Origin: Ceriagrion tenellum
Lineage: Eukaryota > Arthropoda > Insecta > Odonata > Coenagrionidae
NCBI GenBank assembly: GCA_963169105.1
Contig: OY720632.1
Coordinates: forward strand, 55,771,136 to 55,835,135
Length of the DNA: 64,000 bases
Reading direction: 5' to 3'
Each line of letters starts with the position of its first letter. The stretch's first letter is position 1. The notes beneath the pieces are model-generated. The model saw nothing but the letters and a program-made list of their open reading frames with translations, searched no databases and had not been told where the DNA came from. Both the position numbers and the translations under genes were made by a program. Below are positions 57,662-64,000 of this stretch, piece after piece.

Positions 57662-59919
57662 GTAACGAACGTGTTTCATTTATATATGGGATAGAACGAG
57701 TGCACATATGTTTTATTCGTATCCATATTTTTGAAGCTGTATTGTTAGATCCATCACCTTGCAAGCATTACAATACCGTTTTATTCATAGTACCTAATTA
57801 CCGGACAGATTTTAAAGACGTATACACGTCGAAAGCGATGGGGACCTCAGTTAATTTTTTCGACCAGTTTTCCGTCTTTATAAAATTAGGGTCCTCATAC
57901 TTCCGTGAAAACGGTTCCTTTCCCTCGCTCTCTGCCTCTCCATCTAAAATTTTGATGGCTGCAGATGTCCTCTCCTTTCCATACCCCCACACTCCCGTTT
58001 GCTTTCCCCCTCTCCTACCTTCCCCTCTCCACGATTGGGAGACACACACCACTCACTAAGCCTTTTCACCTCCCCTCTGCTTCCTTACCCCATAAGTCCA
58101 TAAGTACTTCCTGTTGGCCCCGCCCACCGACGCCCCACTTCGGTCCAGGACCCCGTTTCCAAAATGGAGTGCAGGATCTTACAATTAAAAGCTCCGTGGG
58201 ATGCCTCTTTAAAGATCTCGTAACAGCCTCTTTCAACCGGGCCTGTGATCTTCGCTTTCAACCGTATTTCCTTTTCCTTTTCCCTCGCATCCCCTCCCAT
58301 TCCACTTCCAAGTGTCTCCTCGCTTTCCCTCCCCCTCTATTTTCTCCTCTACTTCTCCTCCCTATTTACTCACCCTCCTACTACTCGTTCGCTCCTCCCA
58401 TGACCTTTCCCTCATCGTCTCTGGTTGAGTCTCTCTTGCATATATAACGACTTTGGCACATCGGTCGAATGAAAAGCTCTATCAAAGAACTCGGTGCTTT
58501 CGCAGGAAGTTAGAATTTGACGCGTTTTAACGCCTGGCTCGAGAGATTAATTTGAGAGCGACGGTGGGTCTGATTCCTATAAAGACACCTGCGTCTCTGT
58601 AGAGAAAGATCGGAAGAGACAGGTACTCGGTCAAAAGCATTTTCGGGCTCAACTTTTTTAAATGAAAATTTTCTGCTTTGTTTTTGAGACGTCGTCAAGG
58701 GTAGGCTTTGAAAGAGCGTTAAAAATAAGATTGCTGAGAAATTAATCTCTCCCTCGGAATCAATCTCCTAAGGTAGAAAAAGATACATTTAAAGATTTAA
58801 TGACATGGATGAGTTCAGTGTGTGAATGCGTTCTATCCTTCTTATTCGTTCAATGGTCTTTTCCATCTTCTCTCTCGATTAGTGATTTTAAAGGATTTAT
58901 TTCTCAGAACACGTATCTTAAAGTTGTTTCTTCCACATTCAAGCACTCAGCTGCAATAATAATTAGAATCCAAATGCTTAAGCTGTCAATAGGTCCCTTC
59001 ATACATGGAGCCTAAATTTTTAGTCGGAAAGAGGTGCCTGCATTTTCTTTTGGAATGACGTCTTTGCTGTCTATTCGACTCACAATTTCCTTTTCATTTT
59101 GATCACTGTCGATACAACGGACAGATTCCACATGTCACATGTCTTCTTGATGCAAGTATCGATGTTCATTAAGTAATTTTACCTTCTGGTTTTTTCCACC
59201 TACCATTATTTGTACTTACTCGACCATAATCCATTGCATATTTATGTATTTTATATTTTCAGTACCTTCATAATCATTAGGTAAGTATTTATTGCGATTT
59301 AATGACGTAAAAGTACAACTTCGCCAAGAAAAATATCTGAACGCGTATGAATGAACGTTGAAATGAACGTCTCAACTTGAATTCAACTTTAAGACTCGGC
59401 TTCTTAAACTCAATGAACTAGAGTTTCAGACAGTCAATGCTGTAACGACGCTAATAGATTAAAGCTATTTGTCTTTGTGTTGGCTTACCATTGAGTTAGC
59501 TCCCGTCGATGCAATTTGATTAGCTAACATAAGTTGCGAGTTACCTATTTCTAGCAATTTCACTACTTCGAGATGCCTTAAGTGTTTAACGGTGAGAGAT
59601 GGCTGGTGTTTTTCCTTGAGGTAACTCATGTCATTGATAAAGTTATCTAATTTTCTTCGAAATCAAGCTAAGTGACTACTCAGTTTCCGTTGAAATATGT
59701 CCATTTAGAGGGCGAGTTTAAATTTCCAGCATTCCCAACGGCCGGTCATATTTTGGTATAATTCTTCTGGAAATGGAATCCGCGGAGCGTAGTCTTGAGT
59801 GAAGAATTTCTACTATTGCAACATCAATGTTACCTACTGGAGTAAATGCATGGGTTGTCCTTTATGGCCTGACTTTGCTACAACGTTCGTGTGGCAAATT
59901 CACGAATAGGTCCGCTGGC
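57662..59919. other. Presumed second intron, no gene seen
   Basis: Contains a pyrimidine-rich zone at 57,910-58,420 that gives long but unconvincing frames. Confidence 0.35.
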
Positions 59920-59968
59920 TCAACACTAGAAAGACTGGGGCACATTGTTCCCCACCGAAGGCGGCCAA

Positions 59969-59982
59969 CCGTCAATTGACGG
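59969..59982. promoter_or_regulatory. Subterminal palindrome of the piggyBac element (left)
   Basis: CCGTCAATTGACGG, a perfect 14-bp palindrome 45 bp inside the left end. The same sequence recurs at 62,788-62,803 (16 bp, CCCGTCAATTGACGGG) and, with one change, at 62,963-62,976, 18 bp inside the right end. Confidence 0.6.
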
Positions 59983-60362
59983 CATGTGTTTTTTTCTTTT
60001 ATCAAAAGCTACCTAGCAGCCCGAATATCAAGGAATTTCCGACTTTTAAATCCAACTAAAACTATTGTCATCATTAGTCGCAATAGGTATTTGAAACTAC
60101 AAAAATGACACAATATGATAAATATTTTTTTCTTTATTCATATTTTGATTTGCGTACGAAGTACAAAGAGATAATGTACAATGAGATTAAAAAGAACAAT
60201 AAAACTTTTTGCACATAGAACCCAATTCTTTAGAGGGAATTCTATAGATTACAGATTGCATCCTAAAAGGTTTAAATGTTATTTCAATGGCATACTATGT
60301 AAATATTTGTAGCTGCAGCGAGCTGGAATAAAACAGATAGCGTTCCTCGCGGTTAATAATAT

Positions 60363-62341
60363 TTACTCATGTTCGCATTTTTGACAAACCTTCGCGTCAC
60401 TTTCACACGGTCCACACATGTACTTGCTGCATTTCGCACATATTTTCTTTGTTCTGTTTATATTACATAGACCCACCTGACACTGCTTGCGCGTTGTTTC
60501 AGTTCTGAGAGATTCTGGCTTTCGCCTTTCGCTTTCGCGCGATGCCTTGGCAACTGTCCTTTTTGAAGCGTATGGAAGTGCTAATTGTTCGACATCTCGA
60601 AGGATATATGAACGTCTGGATAGTTTGGTCTGATACTGTATTCTATATAGAGTATGCCCATTTATCATGGTCAAGTCTAACATGTTGGAAAACACATGCA
60701 TGCACTGGCCATCGTCGAGTCATCGATCGGACGCTGTATTTGCGGCACATTTGGTCTATACTGTCCACACCACACTTAGCTTCATTGTAAAATATAACTG
60801 TCTCCGGCTTCTTTTTTTCTGTGCTCTGGTCTACAGATACACAAGCGTGCAAACTACTTAGAATAAGAACATTCTTAGATACCTTTCTTTGATATGAGGT
60901 GAGGGTAATATCTCCAGTTTTGTAGATTACAGAGCTGTGCAAAGGGTCCTTGGCTTTCTGAACTGAAGGAGGCACTTCTTTTCTCGCTCTATTTAGAGTT
61001 CCCACAATGCTGGTACTCCTAGTTTTAAGCTCTCTGGCCAAAGACAGGGATGTAAAAAAGCTGTCTGTCGTGACGTTCCTTCCCTTCCCTGAGTACGGCA
61101 TCAGAAGGCGCAGCACCACTTTCTCTCCTACACTCTGTCCTGACGGAATTGATTCCACTTTTCCTAGGTAGGGGTAAGCATTGATCACATACCTCTCTTT
61201 TACATCAGTAGCCATCCAATACTTTACCCCATACTTGTCAGGCTTATTACGCATGAATTGTGTGAAAGGACATCTGCATTTTGAAGGATATAATTGTTCG
61301 TCAACTGTGATGTTTTGAGAGGGTATGTAACACATAATACAATTTTCGATAAAGTTATTCCACATCTCAGATGCAAGACAAAATTATCTGTTGGCTTTTT
61401 AGCATGTCTCGTTTCCTTGTCGTCAAAGCGGAGAAATTTAATTATTTCCTTTAATCTGTCTCTTGCCCTTGTCCTAGCAAAGAAATATGGACCCCATATT
61501 GTGTCCCTTAGTGAATTAAGACAGGCATTTCTTGCCCCGTAAGCGCCTCGGGCATATAAAATTGAAATGAATGCGTCCAATTCTCCCAGTGGTAAAGACC
61601 ATGAATTTTTGCCTGTTACTCTACGTGATTCCTTTTCCGTGCAGTTTTGGATTAGCCTAAGGATCGGTTCACTTATAAATAACCTCCAGCTACTAACCGG
61701 AGAATTTTCTACCATATATCGCTTGGCGTAACCAGTCAGACCATCCCTTTCCCGTAGAATATTATGTTGATCATGCCTACCGGCAGTATCTCCAGGTTCA
61801 ATCCTCACCCAGGTTGTCCCATCTTTGCTTTGCTCCTCATCTTCGATATTTTCTCTTTCGCGTACGGCAATTTGAATGATGTCTGGTACTTGACCTGGAA
61901 AGCATACGAGAAAATTTTGAGAACACGTCAGTCCTGCATAGTTGAAATATGCTAGTGCAAGTTTCAAGTTCCAAACCTTGATCATTTTCAATCGCTGCTC
62001 TCCCACGTCCACAAGTACTGCCAAAACGCCCTCTCCGTACACACCGCTCTCTCGCTGCCATTGCACTACCTATATAAAATGAAAATAATATCATTTTTTC
62101 ACGTTACGCTGGCATGTATTCACAGGATTGAGAGAACAAAGAATAACTTACTTGAGCCCCATGGATCTTCGGAATCACTCTCTTCACTAGAAGGCTGCGG
62201 AGTATATTCTTCTCCTGAGCTAGACTTCTTGTCACTGCTAGAAGCACTTTCAGATTCATCTTCGCTTTCCGACTGCGTTGGAGATAAGTCCCTAAGTAAA
62301 AGCAGGATTTCATTTTCAGAATGTCCTCGCTTATGAAACAT
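60363..62341 (-). pseudogene. piggyBac transposase gene with two 82-nt introns, broken by two frameshifts
   Basis: The proposed structure is exon 1 62,341-62,152, exon 2 62,069-61,977 and exon 3 61,894-60,363. Donors are GTAAGT (62,151) and GTTTGG (61,976); acceptors are TATATAG (62,070) and CTTTCCAG (61,895). Both introns are 82 nt and both joins keep the frame. Exon 1 is acidic and Ser-rich ('SESEDESESASSSDKKSSSG'), exon 2 Arg/Gly-rich. Exon 3 carries the transposase core: 'ELDAFISILYARGAYGARN', 'WGPYFFARTRARDRLKEIIK', 'ITVDEQLYPSKCRCPFTQ' (first catalytic Asp), 'GRNVTTDSFFTSLSLARELK' (second Asp), 'CGVDSIDQMCRKYSV' (third Asp). A Cys-rich C-terminus 'CAKCSKYMCGPCESDAKVCQ' ends at the stop at 60,363. 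Breaks are a one-base loss near 61,375 and a four-base duplication (CATGCATG, about 60,696-60,703). Nothing else is damaged, so inactivation looks recent. Confidence 0.85.
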
Positions 62342-62998
62342 CTCACAGAGTAAAAGAGATCTCACAATAGCTATGCCACCGAGCTTAGTAATACAACGTT
62401 AGCGTTTGAGAATGTAATAAAATCCAGCGTACAATCGATCAAACCTGCGGCTGGGCGAGGGAAGGAAAGTATGGGGGAAAATTTCGCCTCCTATTCTATG
62501 TATGTTCTCTCTATCTAAATTTCTCTATTATTTTCAAAGTGTATACAAAGTGTTCGATATATGCTTATGCTGAGTGTGCTGGCTTCATTGTAATTTTTTT
62601 GTTTTATGCTGACTTTTTCCTCCAAATTGGTAGTGCCTAATGATTCGTTTCTTGTCTCTTCACCGGCTGATGAAGGCCCATTGTAACTGAAAGAAATTCT
62701 TTTTTGTAAGGGGGTACCACCCTCATGTCCTTCGTTGCCCGCAGTAAAACACTCCACATTTGGGAGATAACGTACTTGAAGGAAATACCCGTCAATTGAC
62801 GGGTCGCAGTTGTAGAAGGAAAATTACGCTAAAAGTAAAAACTACTCGAGAAAATAGTGAGGAAAATGATAAAATAAAATCTTTAGAATACTTAAGGAAA
62901 AGTCGAGAAATATCACGATAAAAAAACAAAATGTCATTATAATCGATCACTAAAATCATAAACCGTCAAATGACGGGAGACCGGCTTCCTAGTGTTAA

Positions 62999-64000
62999 AT
63001 TATTTCATATTCTGGACCATTAGCCGCCATAAAATTTGTGTTGGACTTCAATATTCTTTTATTTATGCTGATACGAGAAAATATGGGTGGCCTGTTTGAA
63101 GCTTTCCCTAAAAAAATCAATTTGCTTTAACGATGCGAGTGCCATTGTACCGGATATAACTTACGGCGTCGAATTTTGTCATCCTGTTCTTTTTAGCCTT
63201 AAAAAAACGCCTGTGCCCAACATGAATTAAATCTATCCCTCGCCTCATGGAACGGGGAGATTTTAAGTCATAAAAATTGCACGAGAGTTATTTTTTGTCT
63301 ACCGAGTACGGTGTAAATTTTGCCGTGTAAACTATTCCTCTTACTCCTGTTCTCTTATTTGTGCTACTCCTCAGGTCTTATATTTGCTCTCTATGTCCCT
63401 TTTTTCCTTTCATCAATAATGAACGTCCTCGCCTGAGACCTTCGGAAATGAGGAGGATGTGAGGACCTAAGTTTTTTCTCTCTAGATCAATACGCTTCCA
63501 TTGCTTAGTTATTATTTTTATTTACAATCAGCGGTACATATTCGTCTATCATCTGCCACTGGCGTACAAATAGAATCACTTGCACTTCACACAAATGCAG
63601 AGATAACCTCTCTCTAGCCTTACGACAATTGCTCACATTGTATTTTCCGTCAATGCCCTCTTCCGTTTACGCCCGCGTAGGGGGGATCCGACCCGGGTGG
63701 CTCCCGGGGAGGCAGCTTTAATCAAAATATTGCAGAGTAATTTTTGTGCTGCAACGAGGGTGGAATTGTCCTTGTCTCATTCAGGTGTTTGCCACAGGTA
63801 AATACACCATGTAATATCCGGAGTGCAAAAGGTGGTGCTCCTCATCGTGCTCTCTCACTCAGGGATATCTTATTTTCGGTGAAAGAAGTGTTAGAGCGGT
63901 GTCCCTTGTCCGGTATCAATGAGCATTTATGACAATGTTAGAAATGTGACCCTTAAAAAATCATTCTCTCGTATTGGCAGGATTTTACTGGAAAATGGTT
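62999..64000. other. Presumed intron; possible acceptor at the window edge
   Basis: No gene was recognised. CTCGTATTGGCAG ends at 63,980. In the phase left by 57,661 the last 20 bases would read GFYWKMV, but the polypyrimidine tract is weak. Confidence 0.3.

Larger units (their letters stand above)
59924..62994 (-). mobile_element. piggyBac transposon, nearly complete (3,071 bp)
   Basis: The ends are CACTAG and CTAGTG (left continues AAAGACTGGGG). The right flank is TTAA (62,995-62,998) and the left flank TCAA (59,920-59,923), a TTAA duplication with one change. The transposase gene is on the - strand inside. The subterminal palindrome CCGTCAATTGACGG occurs at 59,969-59,982, extended at 62,788-62,803, and with one change at 62,963-62,976, at least once near each end. 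These are probable transposase or accessory binding sites. Confidence 0.9.

Noticed and set aside
57910..58447. Two long overlapping + strand frames
   Set aside because: They arise from a pyrimidine-rich stretch that depletes stops; translations are Pro/Ser/Leu/Phe-rich with no family likeness.
59250..59285. Micro-exon between TATATTTTCAG and GTAAGTATT
   Set aside because: The phase-1 reading hits a stop within the 18 nt, so it does not fit the candidate secreted-protein gene.
63770..63812. 13-nt micro-exon between CATTCAG and GTAAATAC
   Set aside because: Too short and frame-changing; most likely chance.
1..64000. CRISPR arrays, bacterial operons, phage or integrated viral replication genes
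   Set aside because: No spaced direct-repeat arrays, no ribosome-binding-site-led gene strings, and no viral polymerase or capsid genes apart from the LTR-retrotransposon gag relics.

Overview
The window looks like insect (at least arthropod) nuclear DNA. It is AT-rich and gene-poor, has spliced-gene signals, and is packed with decayed copies of most major eukaryotic transposon classes: Helitron, several non-LTR retrotransposons, a Ty3-type LTR element, Penelope-like, hAT, piggyBac, tRNA-derived SINEs and terminal-inverted-repeat (TIR) elements. Nothing is organised as a bacterial operon or a virus. I cannot name the species.

Layout. (1) 1-3265 is the 3' coding end of a large Ser/Arg/Lys/Glu-rich nuclear-type protein on the + strand, followed by an AT-rich 3'UTR/flank with a good polyadenylation signal near 4117. 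(2) 4.7-16.8 kb is a graveyard of mobile elements: a Helitron helicase relic, three or four non-LTR reverse-transcriptase fragments, a small TIR element, an internally deleted LTR retrotransposon whose gag reads straight into its 3' LTR, a 24-bp palindrome that looks like a collapsed TIR pair, and a LINE 3' end. (3) 16.8-22.3 kb is mostly unique AT-rich DNA with an (AT)n microsatellite. (4) At 22.3-22.8 kb a GC- and CpG-richer promoter-like patch with an NRF1-like site leads into a short exon encoding a signal peptide and ending in a splice donor. (5) 22.8-57.5 kb would be the first intron of that gene. It carries a SINE, a 976-bp hAT element with a perfect 8-bp target duplication, the endonuclease half of an RTE-like LINE, other LINE 3' ends, a Penelope-like element with hammerhead-like cores, a nested pair of TIR elements (42.07-45.33 kb), and long unique stretches. 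(6) 57,566-57,661 is a candidate second exon: 96 nt, same phase as exon 1, with two cysteines. (7) 59,924-62,994 is a nearly complete piggyBac element on the - strand. It has matched TIRs, TTAA-type flanks, subterminal palindromes, and a transposase gene with two 82-nt introns and only two frameshifts.

Two host genes can be supported: the SR-rich protein on the left, and a predicted small secreted protein whose short exons span most of the rest. Its product is unrecognised. The remaining recognisable coding sequence is transposon-derived.
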